Positions 6,608-14,375 are shown, numbered from the stretch's first letter. The stretch is DNA of 15,516 bases from Candidatus Pacearchaeota archaeon (GCA_030699205.1 JAUYJY010000059.1:1-15516), one strand, 5' to 3'. A program made the numbers and translations. The notes: a model not told the origin generated them from the sequence alone.

Positions 6608-7873
6608 TTATTCGCTCAACAATTCATTAAACTCTCCGGAAAAATTCCCAAGCATTTTTTCCCTAACTTTCTCCCTGCTTCTCCAGTTTTTATGTCCTAA
6701 AACAAAACCAAGTTTAACAAAAGCGGTTTCAGACAACATATCCCCTAAAAAAATAACTCCTGCTTTTTCCAATTCTCTTCCGGTAGAATAAACCTTTGGA
6801 TTTAACCTTCCATAAATTGTCTGAGAAACTGCAAAAACAAACAATCCAGATTTAACAAGTTTCTTTATCTTTGCAATCCAGCCAATATTAACATGCCCAA
6901 GCCCAGACATTTCAATGATAATTCCCTTATATTTCTCTTTTAAATAATAATCTAAAATTCCTTCATCCTGTCCGGGGTAGAATTTTACCAACGCAATTTT
7001 ATCATTAAAACTGCAATCCAATTCAGTTTTACCGTTATTTCTTGGCTTATATTCTCTCAAAAATTCAATCTTGTCCCTGAAAACTTTTGCAATCTCCCTC
7101 GTATTAACTGCCTTAAAAGTATCTCTTCTTGAAGTGTGCATCTTCCTCACTTTATTTCCTTGCAACGCATAACAAAAATCATCATTTGTAGAAGCATGCC
7201 CAACGATAACAACTTCTGCACAATCACCCAACGCAAAAGAAACTGCACAATCAAGATTCATCTCCGCATCCGAACTCGCCCTGTCAATGCTCCTTTGCGA
7301 AAATGTCAAAACAACAGGTTTATTCAAATCTTTCAAAAAAAATGACAAAATAGAAGAAGTATAATGCAAAAAATCAGAACCATGCGTAATAATTACCCCT
7401 TCAATATCTTTGTCATTCAACATTTTTTTAGTGATTTCGGCAATTTTAATCCAATGTTTCCAGTTCATATTTTCAGAAAGTTCCATAAATGGAATCTCCA
7501 TTTTAACATTAACTTTCTCAAACAACTTGGGATAAAACTTCGCAAACTCATCAACACCAGCCAATGCAGTTACTCCCCCTGTTTTTGCATCAAGCTTAGA
7601 GGCAATTGTCCCCCCGGTAACAATCAACCCTATAGTTTTTTTATGGTCATCAAAAGAAGTTTTAATCTCATTTTTTACATCCTCTTTAAATTTCTTCAAA
7701 ACCTTAAAATCTAAAATATTTTCCCTTGCGATTCCAATATTATATCCGGATTTTAATTTAATTAAAATAATCTCCTTGTCATAACTCTCAAGAATCCTCC
7801 CCTCAATTTCCTTCTTAGCCAATCTCAACAAAACATAATCCCCTGCACTAAAATTTAATTTTGATTCAGTCAT
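6608..7873 (-). CDS. gatD: Glu-tRNA(Gln) amidotransferase subunit D
   Basis: GatD is the asparaginase-like subunit that frees ammonia from an amide donor for GatE. It has 421 residues, typical of the family. An N-terminal SH3-like domain (about 8-55; GDYVLLRL, GYNIGIARENI) is followed by a type I asparaginase fold. Active-site regions are VTGGTIAS (85-92, T89), ITHGSDFLHYTSS (162-174), FSQRSIDRASSDAEMNL (191-207) and NKVRKMHTSRRDTF (240-253, K244). The second catalytic Thr of the family's HGTD is Ser166 here, with D167 kept. The gene follows proS by 57 bases and has a Shine-Dalgarno sequence (GAGGAG, 7881-7886) seven bases before its ATG, so it is probably translated from the proS transcript. 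Its partner gatE lies 3.6 kb away, past accessory genes. Confidence 0.95.
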   Translation of the reverse strand: MTESKLNFSAGDYVLLRLAKKEIEGRILESYDKEIILIKLKSGYNIGIARENILDFKVLKKFKEDVKNEIKTSFDDHKKTIGLIVTGGTIASKLDAKTGGVTALAGVDEFAKFYPKLFEKVNVKMEIPFMELSENMNWKHWIKIAEITKKMLNDKDIEGVIITHGSDFLHYTSSILSFFLKDLNKPVVLTFSQRSIDRASSDAEMNLDCAVSFALGDCAEVVIVGHASTNDDFCYALQGNKVRKMHTSRRDTFKAVNTREIAKVFRDKIEFLREYKPRNNGKTELDCSFNDKIALVKFYPGQDEGILDYYLKEKYKGIIIEMSGLGHVNIGWIAKIKKLVKSGLFVFAVSQTIYGRLNPKVYSTGRELEKAGVIFLGDMLSETAFVKLGFVLGHKNWRSREKVREKMLGNFSGEFNELLSE

Positions 7874-7922
7874 TTAATAACTCCTCGCAATATCAGATGT
7901 TTTACCTCTTAAAACGATGATC

Positions 7923-7946
7923 AGCGAAAGTTAATAAGCTTTCGCT
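7923..7946 (-). other. Hairpin over the proS stop codon
   Basis: agcgaaag (7923-7930) and ctttcgct (7939-7946) form a perfect 8-bp stem with an 8-base loop that contains the proS TAA. No long U-run follows, so it is not a standard terminator. It lies in the 57-base proS-gatD gap and could stabilise or process the transcript. Confidence 0.5.
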
Positions 7947-9391
7947 ATATAAACAACTTCCTTTGCATTTTTACCGCAAAAAACACACTTCCCGGAAACA
8001 TTTTCCTTTTCAAGTAAAGTCCCTCTAACTTCTGCACCAATTTCTTTCTCAACTTTCACCGCACATTTTTCTCCGTCTCCATCAACAGAACAAAAACCAC
8101 ACCTCGCAATCCCTCCTTCAGATAAAACCCATTTGACTTTTGCAATAGTGTCTGCATCCCTTATCCTTCCCTTAAACAATTTATCTGCCTCCCTCTTTAA
8201 ATTTTCCCCAGATTCAACAGAAACTTTCCTTAAATAATTCATTAAATCTTTCTCCAAGATAACTTCCTTCTTATTCAAATCTCTCCTGAAAACACTTAAC
8301 TTTTTATCTTTTACTTCCTTTTTCCCTAAATCAATCCTTACGGGAATTCCTTTCATCTCCCAATAATTAAATTTCTCCCCTGGAGATTTTCTATCATCTA
8401 AATCAATCACAACTTCATCAGTAAATACGGAAATTTTCTTTTTCAATTCTTCAGCTTTTTTAACTAATTCTGAATCATTTGAAATCGGAACGATAACAAT
8501 ATGTTTGGGTGCTATTTCCCAAGGAAATCTTAACCCCTTATCATCTCCATGAACTATCACTACACTTGCAAAAATCCTTGAAATTGCAGGACCATAACAA
8601 GTCATAAATGCATATTTTTCTTTTTCATCCTTATCTTTAAATTTAACATCAAATGCTTTTGAAAAATCTGGAGAAATCATATGCGTAGAAGGCTGTTGTA
8701 TAACTTTCCCGTCAGGATTCAAAACATCTGCTGCAAATGTCCTTGATGCCCCGGGAAATTTATCCCACGACGGCCTTTCAAACATCATAAAAGGAAGACA
8801 AAAAATACCATGCAAAACTTCTTCACTTGTTTTCATATCTTCTTTAACCTGATTCAAAGCATCTTCCTCGTTTGCAAAAGCACAATGGGTTTCAATCCAA
8901 TGAAATTCCCTGCTTCTTAAAAAAGGCCTCGTCGCCTTGGTATCATACCTAAATACCTGTGCTCTTTGATAAGACTTAAAAGGCAAATCCTTATAACTTC
9001 TAAGCCACAATGAAAACATTTGATAAAAAGCAGTCTCGCTTGTCGGTCTTAAAGCCAATTTCTCTGGCAATTTCTTATCCCCTCCATGAGTAACCCAAAA
9101 AACTTCAGGAGTAAATCCTTTCACGTGTCCGGCTTCCTTCTCAAAATTTTCTTCAGGAATTAATGTTGGAAAAAAATGTGGCTCATGTCCTTTCTTCTGC
9201 AAACTCTTTTCAAAAAAAGAATACATCTTTTCCATAGAATAAACACTCCAAGGCCTAAACACCAAAAATCCCTTCAAATTATATCTTATATCTGCAAGCT
9301 CTGCCTTCTGCACAACTTCTGTAAACCACTCTGAAAAATTTTCGTTCTTCCTTGCAACTATTCCTTTGTTATCTCTTTCATCTCCAACCAT
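7931..9391 (-). CDS. proS: Prolyl-tRNA synthetase, archaeal/eukaryotic type
   Basis: ProS joins proline to tRNA-Pro using ATP in the cytosol. The 486-residue protein shows class II motifs: HFFPTLIPEENF (72-83), LRPTSET (114-120), motif 2 around QVFRYDTKATRPFLRSREFH (145-164) and motif 3 GLRFPWEIAPKHIVIVP (286-302). The anticodon-binding domain follows (about 300-400). The C-terminal domain has a four-cysteine zinc site (CGFC, a following C, and CVFC, about 430-470) and ends in tyrosine (AKAY), as archaeal-type enzymes do. There is no bacterial editing insertion. The ATG at 9391 lies about 27 bases after the box at 9413-9426. It heads a probable proS-gatD operon. Confidence 0.97.
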   Translation of the reverse strand: MVGDERDNKGIVARKNENFSEWFTEVVQKAELADIRYNLKGFLVFRPWSVYSMEKMYSFFEKSLQKKGHEPHFFPTLIPEENFEKEAGHVKGFTPEVFWVTHGGDKKLPEKLALRPTSETAFYQMFSLWLRSYKDLPFKSYQRAQVFRYDTKATRPFLRSREFHWIETHCAFANEEDALNQVKEDMKTSEEVLHGIFCLPFMMFERPSWDKFPGASRTFAADVLNPDGKVIQQPSTHMISPDFSKAFDVKFKDKDEKEKYAFMTCYGPAISRIFASVVIVHGDDKGLRFPWEIAPKHIVIVPISNDSELVKKAEELKKKISVFTDEVVIDLDDRKSPGEKFNYWEMKGIPVRIDLGKKEVKDKKLSVFRRDLNKKEVILEKDLMNYLRKVSVESGENLKREADKLFKGRIRDADTIAKVKWVLSEGGIARCGFCSVDGDGEKCAVKVEKEIGAEVRGTLLEKENVSGKCVFCGKNAKEVVYIAKAY

Positions 9392-9412
9392 AAAAATCCT
9401 TGGAAAACCTTA

Positions 9413-9426
9413 TTATTAAAAGTTAT
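9413..9426 (-). promoter_or_regulatory. Promoter of proS (TATA-like box)
   Basis: ttattaaaagttat (plus strand) is identical to the box before gatE and is centred about 27 bases from the proS ATG, consistent with a leaderless transcript. Confidence 0.5.
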
Positions 9427-9427
9427 G

Positions 9428-9997
9428 TTATCTCTTTTTCTTGTTAATCCTAGAATTATCTACCTTATAAAAAGCAAAAGCAATAAAAGCTACTGATAGA
9501 AAATTCAGAACAAATAGAGATACCCAATTAGGAAGTATACCTCCTTGTTTAAACACGTAAAATATCTGATAGCATTGCTGTATCTGTAATGAAGGAGTCA
9601 TCCCAACATACATATCTGGGCTTGGTTCCCCCGATCCAGTAATCGCAGGAACGCTTGTACCTCTAAAAATAACCTCCGGATTAGGACAAACCTCCGTCAT
9701 AATATTGCCAGCAATAATCATTAAAAAAAGTCCAAGAAAAGCAAACCAAAATAATACCCAAAACCTCTTAGCAGAATTTCTCTTAATAAGCATGTAAATT
9801 AAAGGCACTCCAAACAAGAAAACAAATACAAATAAGCTAAAAATAAAATGGTAAGAGAAAACATAACCCCACCCAAAAGGAAGTCCAGAACCTTGAAAAG
9901 CTTCAGGATAATAAACCTTGGGAAACCTATTTAATGTAAAAACAAAAACAAAAGATACCAAACCAACCACGAACAATCTAAAAAACCTGCCCCCCAT
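9428..9997 (-). CDS. Unrecognised membrane protein with four helices
   Basis: This protein of about 189 residues has four hydrophobic segments (about 4-22, 43-69, 79-96 and 157-178) and a basic C-terminal tail (NSRINKKKR). The long loop between helices 3 and 4 has two cysteines (EVCPNPEV and QIQQCYQIF) that could pair if the loop is outside the cell. I do not recognise the family. I chose the ATG at 9997 over an upstream in-frame TTG at 10009 because the TATA-like box taagttttaataag (10019-10032, minus strand) is about 27 bases from that ATG, matching the neighbours. It sits just upstream of proS, on the same strand, but proS has its own box. Confidence 0.75.
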   Translation of the reverse strand: MGGRFFRLFVVGLVSFVFVFTLNRFPKVYYPEAFQGSGLPFGWGYVFSYHFIFSLFVFVFLFGVPLIYMLIKRNSAKRFWVLFWFAFLGLFLMIIAGNIMTEVCPNPEVIFRGTSVPAITGSGEPSPDMYVGMTPSLQIQQCYQIFYVFKQGGILPNWVSLFVLNFLSVAFIAFAFYKVDNSRINKKKR

Positions 9998-10018
9998 ACA
10001 CAAAGACAAAAAATGAAC

Positions 10019-10032
10019 TTATTAAAACTTAC
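10019..10032 (-). promoter_or_regulatory. TATA-like box deciding the start at 9997
   Basis: On the minus strand taagttttaataag resembles the proS and gatE boxes. Its distance suits a leaderless start at ATG 9997 and not the TTG at 10009. Confidence 0.45.
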
Positions 10033-10087
10033 TGGTAACCTTTCTCAAACCAATAATTTTAATAGCCCAAGTTTACACTCATTCTAA

Positions 10088-10160
10088 GGGCCTATAGTTT
10101 AATGGATTAGAATAAGGGACTTCGGATCCCTAGATCGAGGTTCGATTCCTCGTAGGCCCA
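10088..10160 (+). tRNA. tRNA-Arg, anticodon UCG
   Basis: The 73-base cloverleaf has acceptor stem gggccta/taggccc, D arm from gttt, and anticodon stem aggga/tccct around loop cttcgga (anticodon UCG, reading CGA Arg codons). The variable loop is four bases and the T arm is cgagg-ttcgatt-cctcg. The discriminator is A and CCA is not encoded. No intron is seen. A TATA-like aataattttaat (10052-10063) lies about 30 bases upstream. It converges on uppS. Confidence 0.95.
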
Positions 10161-10253
10161 TTAGACTTGTTTACAAGTGCTATCTTAGTTTTTTTGACTC
10201 ATAGAACTTTTTTCCTAAAAAAGTTGTATTTCGATTCCTCGTAGGCCCGTTAG
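10141..10253 (+). repeat. Duplicated tRNA 3' end, att-like direct repeat
   Basis: The tRNA 3' end plus four bases (10141-10164) is repeated at 10230-10253 with 23 of 24 bases identical (cccA versus cccG before ttag). The copy contains the reverse complement of the uppS stop codon. Such pairs arise when an integrating element targets a tRNA 3' end. Only 65 bases separate the copies, so any element has gone. Confidence 0.75.
10165..10225 (+). terminator. Hairpins and T-run after tRNA-Arg
   Basis: acttgt/acaagt (10165-10178, two-base loop) is followed by a seven-T run (10189-10195), a plausible tRNA terminator. A second perfect 9-bp hairpin, aactttttt/aaaaaagtt with loop cct, lies at 10205-10225 and reads as a terminator-like stem on both strands, so it could also serve uppS. 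Confidence 0.5.
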
Positions 10254-11296
10254 TTCCCCCCAAAATTTCTCCTTCGGTTAGAAAAATCCTGCACGGCATT
10301 TCTTAATTCCTCTGCATTAAAATCTGGAAAATGCACGTCGGTAAAATAAAACTCACTATATGCACTCTGGAAACTCATAAAACCACTCATTCTTTTTTCT
10401 CCGGAAGTCCTTATTATTAAATCTGGATCTGGAATTCCAGAACTATCAAGATAATTAACAAAATCATCTTCTTTTATTTCCTGCACTCCCGCCCTAATTG
10501 CCTTATTCAATGCCCTCACAATCTCATCTCTTCCGCCGTAATCCAAACAGATTTGAACATTTAATTTATCAAACTTCTCCGTGCTTTTTTCTAAATCATC
10601 AATTGCCTTCACTAATTTTTCAGGTAATCTGTCCTTCCTTCCAAAATGCCTAAACCTAATTTCTTTCTTGACTGACTCTTCTTTAAAATCTTTTATAACA
10701 TCTAAAAATAATCTAAACAAATTATCAATTTCCTTCTTACTCCTATTCCAATTCTCTGTAGAAAAAGTCCAAAAAGTCAAATAATTAATTCCTAAATTCT
10801 TTGCCTCTTCCAACAAACTTTTAAAATTTTCTCCGGTAGCAGCAATCCTATGACCCCTAATTCCCTCCATTCCTCTTGCTCTCGCCCACCTCCTATTTCC
10901 GTCAGGAATAATTGCTACATGTTTTGGTATTTTTCCTTTTATCCCCAAAATCTTTCTTCCCAAATTTAAAAAACTTGATTTCTGATCCTCAATAAGACCT
11001 TTATCCAGAGCAATTATAAAATTCTCATAATCTCTTTCCTTCTTTTTCCAAAAATATGAAACGCCTTCAACACTGCTTAACTGACTCCCTGCAGAAATAA
11101 CTTTTAAAAAATCTTCCAAAACTTCCCTTCTCCCCTGACAAATTATTAAAACACTACCTTCATCTTTATTTATTACAAAACCCTTAACTCCAAGTTTATC
11201 CGCATTTTCTTTAACAAAATTTCGGAACATAACTCCCTGCACTCTTCCAAAAACTTCTATCTTTAATTCAGAGATAGTTTCTAATTTCGATTCCAT
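10250..11296 (-). CDS. uppS: Acylphosphatase domain fused to cis-prenyltransferase (UppS-like)
   Basis: This 348-residue protein has two domains. Residues about 10-97 are an acylphosphatase: VFGRVQGVMFRNFV (15-28, R25 likely phosphate-binding) and GFVINKDEGSVLI (39-51, N43 likely catalytic). Residues about 122-348 are a polyprenyl diphosphate synthase: HVAIIPDGNRRWAR (126-139, D132 catalytic), RGHR (147-150), FWTFSTENWNR (175-185), DYGGRDEIVRA, then PDPDLIIRTSGE and the final HFPDF. The second domain extends farnesyl- or geranylgeranyl-PP with isopentenyl-PP to make the long lipid carrier for glycan assembly. Both active sites look intact. The role of the acylphosphatase domain is unknown. 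The ATG is one base after the DHH stop, so they form an operon. Confidence 0.92.
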   Translation of the reverse strand: MESKLETISELKIEVFGRVQGVMFRNFVKENADKLGVKGFVINKDEGSVLIICQGRREVLEDFLKVISAGSQLSSVEGVSYFWKKKERDYENFIIALDKGLIEDQKSSFLNLGRKILGIKGKIPKHVAIIPDGNRRWARARGMEGIRGHRIAATGENFKSLLEEAKNLGINYLTFWTFSTENWNRSKKEIDNLFRLFLDVIKDFKEESVKKEIRFRHFGRKDRLPEKLVKAIDDLEKSTEKFDKLNVQICLDYGGRDEIVRALNKAIRAGVQEIKEDDFVNYLDSSGIPDPDLIIRTSGEKRMSGFMSFQSAYSEFYFTDVHFPDFNAEELRNAVQDFSNRRRNFGGN

Positions 11297-11297
11297 T

Positions 11298-12344
11298 TCA
11301 AACCCTATCCTCTACTCCTTTTTTAAATTTTGCTAAATCCTTTGTTTCTATTCTTGCACCCACCGCATTTCTATGCCCCCCTCCATTAGCATTAGAAAAA
11401 TCAGAAATAACTTCTTCCAATATTTGCTTAACATTATCCCCCCTTAGAGATATATTTGTAAATGGTCCTGCACTAAAGGCAACAACAATTGTTTTATCAG
11501 GGTATAAATAACAAAGCTCATTAGACAAATCGGAACTAATGCTTAAATCCCCCGAATAACTAAAAAATAAAACCTTTTCTCCAATTTCTTTCTTTGCCCT
11601 ATCCATCAATAAATTATATTTTTTTAAAACTTCTTTATATTTCTTTCCAAATGGTTTTGAAGATTCTAACTCTATTTCTAAATCTCCCGGACTCTTGCAG
11701 GAGATAAGTAAATTCTGCAATTGAATTACATGTGTTATTGAATCTTTTATCCCAAAACTTAATGCCTTAACAAGTCTTCCAGTCGCAGTTCCATAATAAG
11801 CATCAAAAGCTTTTTCAACACTTTTACTCCAATATTCTGGATATCTTTCTGCAAATGAATCAACAAATTCCGGAAGATAATTATCGGCAATACATCCGAT
11901 AAGAGCAACCCACATATCTTCAGACCTATTAGTTATCACATATGATAAATAAGTTGTAGGTTCGGCACTTTTCTTCTTCCCTTTATTTCTTGTAGGATTA
12001 AAAACAAATAAATCCTCATAACTATAATCTTCCGTCTCAACATCGTGATGGTCTATCCAGATAATTGGAATTTGTAATCTTTCCATTTCTTCAACAAACT
12101 CTCTTCCCAAATCATGCCTGTCCAAAACAACAGCATAATCTGCGTTAAGTTCCTGTGCTTTCTTTGCATATAATCTGTCAACAAATGGGTGAGATTTAAC
12201 CGCAACTCCTTTTCCACGTCCTAAAAATCTTCTAAGCAAAACATAACTGCAAAGCCCGTCTACATCATTATCATAAAAAAACACAGGATTTTGTGCCCTT
12301 TCTAAATGTTCTCTTGCACTTAAGATTTGCTTCTCTGTCAACAT
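11298..12344 (-). CDS. DHH-family phosphoesterase (RecJ/NrnA-like)
   Basis: The protein has about 348 residues with metal-binding DHH motifs: DNDVDG (25-30), LDRHD (75-79), IDHHD (98-102) and GCIAD (about 151-155). The C-terminal DHHA1 domain ends in GGGHRNAVGA (about 321-330). Such enzymes cut short RNA, single-stranded DNA or dinucleotides from an end using Mn2+. Compact length and one DHH-DHHA1 unit fit archaeal RecJ-like/NrnA-like proteins, and the exact substrate is open. I chose the ATG at 12344 over a TTG at 12356 because the TATA-like ttttaaaaag (12365-12374, minus strand) lies about 26 bases from that ATG. It is first in the operon with uppS. Confidence 0.9.
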   Translation of the reverse strand: MLTEKQILSAREHLERAQNPVFFYDNDVDGLCSYVLLRRFLGRGKGVAVKSHPFVDRLYAKKAQELNADYAVVLDRHDLGREFVEEMERLQIPIIWIDHHDVETEDYSYEDLFVFNPTRNKGKKKSAEPTTYLSYVITNRSEDMWVALIGCIADNYLPEFVDSFAERYPEYWSKSVEKAFDAYYGTATGRLVKALSFGIKDSITHVIQLQNLLISCKSPGDLEIELESSKPFGKKYKEVLKKYNLLMDRAKKEIGEKVLFFSYSGDLSISSDLSNELCYLYPDKTIVVAFSAGPFTNISLRGDNVKQILEEVISDFSNANGGGHRNAVGARIETKDLAKFKKGVEDRV

Positions 12345-12396
12345 TACATAGTCCAAGAAACAAGCTTTTTAAAACTGCCGAGAAATTACAATAATA

Positions 12397-12405
12397 TTTA
12401 TAAAT
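12397..12405 (+). promoter_or_regulatory. Promoter of the small membrane protein
   Basis: tttataaat lies about 25 bases before the ATG at 12426, a strong archaeal TATA box for a leaderless transcript. It is close to the divergent DHH-uppS promoter (12365-12374). Confidence 0.55.
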
Positions 12406-12425
12406 GGTAATTTTCTGAAGATACT

Positions 12426-12623
12426 ATGGAAAAATGGAGCGAACTTTTAATAGGTTTAATCTTAGTGATAGGTGCAATTTTGATTGCATACTACTCCCAA
12501 AACTGGGGAAATTGGAACTTTTGGAGTGCAGCAGGAGAATTCTTTAAAGGCGGACTATTCTGGGTAATTGTAATGATAGGTTCTTTATTCATTCTTCTTG
12601 GCATCTCAGACCTTAAGGGTTAA
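12426..12623 (+). CDS. Small membrane protein with two helices
   Basis: This 65-residue protein has two membrane helices (about 6-23 and 43-60) joined by a loop rich in Trp and Asn (SQNWGNWNFWSAAGEFFKGG), and ends GISDLKG. The family is not one I can name. The strong TATA box, leaderless start and clean hydrophobic pattern make it a real gene. It stands 44 bases before nreA on the same strand and could share its transcript. Confidence 0.75.
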   Translation: MEKWSELLIGLILVIGAILIAYYSQNWGNWNFWSAAGEFFKGGLFWVIVMIGSLFILLGISDLKG

Positions 12624-12667
12624 TCTATTGCAATAATTTCTAAAAACCCTCATTGATTTATTTATCA

Positions 12668-13873
12668 ATGCCTAAACTATGCAAAACCTGCGGAAAAGAA
12701 TCTTGCGATAAACATTCTTTCTTTCTTGGAAAAACTATAAATATAAAAAATTTTTCGGGCTCAACCCCTCCAGAAATTTTTGTAGGAAAATGGAATTATC
12801 CAAATGTTTATACTGGGATCCTATCTCCGCAAGAACATGGAAACACAGAAATCTTATCCTCTTCAGAATTATGGCATAAAAACAAAATTCCTATTTCAGA
12901 TATCCTAAAATTCAGAAATAGATTAATCTACGGCAGAACTCAAAGCAATATAAAAAAACTAAATACTAAATTCCTCTCAACAATGTCAGAAATAGCAATG
13001 ACGCATAAATCCGTGTCTGCTTCTTTCTTCCTAAAAAAACCAATAACTAAAAACCTTGAGAAAGAAACAAGAACTCCAATAATCCCAAAAGCCGCAGAAT
13101 TACAATCTGCAAAATTGGATGAAAACGCTCCCGTAAAACCAAAAGTAGATTACTTGGTAAATGACATTGAAGTAAAATCCTCCAACGCAATTCTTGAATT
13201 GCACAAATTTAAAATACCTGTTTCAACAATACAAAAAGTCCTTTCCGCTGGACTTCTTGGCCTGAAAAAAAACAGAAAACTTGTCCCAACAAGATGGTCT
13301 ATAACTGCAGTAGATGACACAATATCAAAAGAAAAACTAAAAAAAATAAAACTTCTTCCAGAAATATCAGAATTCCAAGTCTTTTCCGCAGATTATATAG
13401 GTAACTATTATAATTTTCTCTTGCTCCCAGATAAATATTCTTTTGAAGTAATTGAAATATCTATCAAAAATTACGGACTTGAAAAAGGAATGTGCCCTGA
13501 AAGAAACCTTGGTTTCCCTAGTTGGCAGGATTCAGAAACATTCTTTGCAAGAAAAAAATACGCAGATTCAGTAACAGGTGCTTACTATGCAAATCGCCTT
13601 GCATTAACAGAATATTTAGAAAAAATAAAAAGACAAGCATCTTGTTTAGTAATCAGAGAAATTCGCCCACAATACTACGCACCACTTGGAGTTGGAATAC
13701 TAAGAGAAATATCAAGGGAAGCATTCTCCAAAAAACCAAATACATTTAATACATTACAAGAAGCCCTCGATGACATTCAAACCCGCCTTAAGCAGCCAGT
13801 ATCAAATTACACACAAAAGTCTTATTTGCTAAACAACCAAAGTAAACAAAAGAAAATAAGTGAATTTCTATGA
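12668..13873 (+). CDS. nreA: NreA-type archaeal DNA repair protein
   Basis: This 401-residue protein matches archaeal Nre proteins, linked to repair of DNA damage in partnership with the sliding clamp PCNA. An N-terminal zinc-finger-like CKTCGKESCDKH (C5, C8, C13, H16) is followed by PPEIFVGKWNYPNVYTGILS. A central VPTRWSITAVDD and a C-terminal IREIRPQYYAPLGVGILRE follow. The final eight residues QKKISEFL form a PIP box (Q-x-x-I-x-x-F-L) for PCNA binding. I prefer the ATG at 12668 over an in-frame TTG at 12653, because it puts MPKLC directly at the zinc finger. The protein stays close to the family's usual length. It ends against an accessory segment of toxin-antitoxin and IS genes. Confidence 0.9.
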   Translation: MPKLCKTCGKESCDKHSFFLGKTINIKNFSGSTPPEIFVGKWNYPNVYTGILSPQEHGNTEILSSSELWHKNKIPISDILKFRNRLIYGRTQSNIKKLNTKFLSTMSEIAMTHKSVSASFFLKKPITKNLEKETRTPIIPKAAELQSAKLDENAPVKPKVDYLVNDIEVKSSNAILELHKFKIPVSTIQKVLSAGLLGLKKNRKLVPTRWSITAVDDTISKEKLKKIKLLPEISEFQVFSADYIGNYYNFLLLPDKYSFEVIEISIKNYGLEKGMCPERNLGFPSWQDSETFFARKKYADSVTGAYYANRLALTEYLEKIKRQASCLVIREIRPQYYAPLGVGILREISREAFSKKPNTFNTLQEALDDIQTRLKQPVSNYTQKSYLLNNQSKQKKISEFL

Positions 13874-14040
13874 ATTCACCGATTCAAAAAAATCAAACCC
13901 ATTAGCAATAATTTTATTTTTAACCTTGATGCCGTCGAAAAATGCTTTTTGCTTTTCATCCATCTCTCTTCTATATTTAGCCTCAATAATAGTATCCTAT
14001 TGAATAATAAAAATATATCCTTGCCTTGAGAAATATCCAT
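13868..14040 (-). pseudogene. Frameshifted small gene, family unknown
   Basis: A canonical Shine-Dalgarno GGAGG (14050-14054, minus strand) lies nine bases before ATG 14040, which opens MDISQGKDIFLLFN. That frame then becomes compositionally poor. A neighbouring frame gives a convincing charged tail, DTIIEAKYRREMDEKQKAFF continuing to GFDFFESVNS, with TAG at 13868-13870. Joining the two needs a one-base slip near 13995-14003. No slippery heptamer is evident, so decay or a sequencing error is more likely than programmed frameshifting. The gene is convergent with nreA and overlaps its last bases. Confidence 0.45.
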
Positions 14041-14125
14041 CTTAATTATCCTCCACTTAGAAGAACAAATGTAAACTGTTAAGGTTGAATGAAACAACAT
14101 GCCTAAAAGTGCAGACCAAAATCTT

Positions 14126-14153
14126 TATATAATCCTATATAATATTATATAAT
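14126..14153 (+). promoter_or_regulatory. Promoter/operator of the toxin-antitoxin operon
   Basis: TATATAAT occurs three times at exactly ten-base spacing (14126, 14136, 14146), ending one base before the antitoxin ATG. Within it, 14136-14151 is a perfect 16-base palindrome. The first copy, inside tttatataat, is at TATA-box distance (about 26 bases) from the ATG. This suits cooperative binding of a ribbon-helix-helix antitoxin across the start site. Confidence 0.6.
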
Positions 14154-14375
14154 ATGGTAGTTAAAACATTTAATGTTGATTTAGCAGTTTACAAGAAGTT
14201 CTTGCAATTTTGCAGAGATAATGGGATTAGTATGAGCAAGCAAATTGAAATTTTTATGAAATCAAGAGTAGATGAAAAGAAAGAAGTTAGAGAAGAATAT
14301 TTGCAAAAGTTAGAGGAAATAAGAAGAGGAAAGTTTATTAGAGTTGGTGATTTTTCTAAGAGATATGGACTATGA
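14154..14375 (+). CDS. Ribbon-helix-helix antitoxin (RelB/CopG-like)
   Basis: This 73-residue protein starts with a ribbon-helix-helix DNA-binding fold: strand VVKTFNVD (2-9), helix LAVYKKFLQFCRDNG, turn ISMSK, helix QIEIFMKSRVDE. A charged helix and a C-terminal FIRVGDFSKRYGL, likely the toxin-binding tail, follow. It should repress its own promoter and neutralise the downstream toxin by wrapping it. The toxin ATG lies inside its last codons, an 11-base overlap typical of toxin-antitoxin pairs. Confidence 0.85.
   Translation: MVVKTFNVDLAVYKKFLQFCRDNGISMSKQIEIFMKSRVDEKKEVREEYLQKLEEIRRGKFIRVGDFSKRYGL

Noticed and set aside
13876..14100. 74-residue minus-strand open frame as an intact gene
   Set aside because: The residues before M at 14040 and after the slip look non-coding; the ribosome site and the better tail in another frame support a frameshifted gene.
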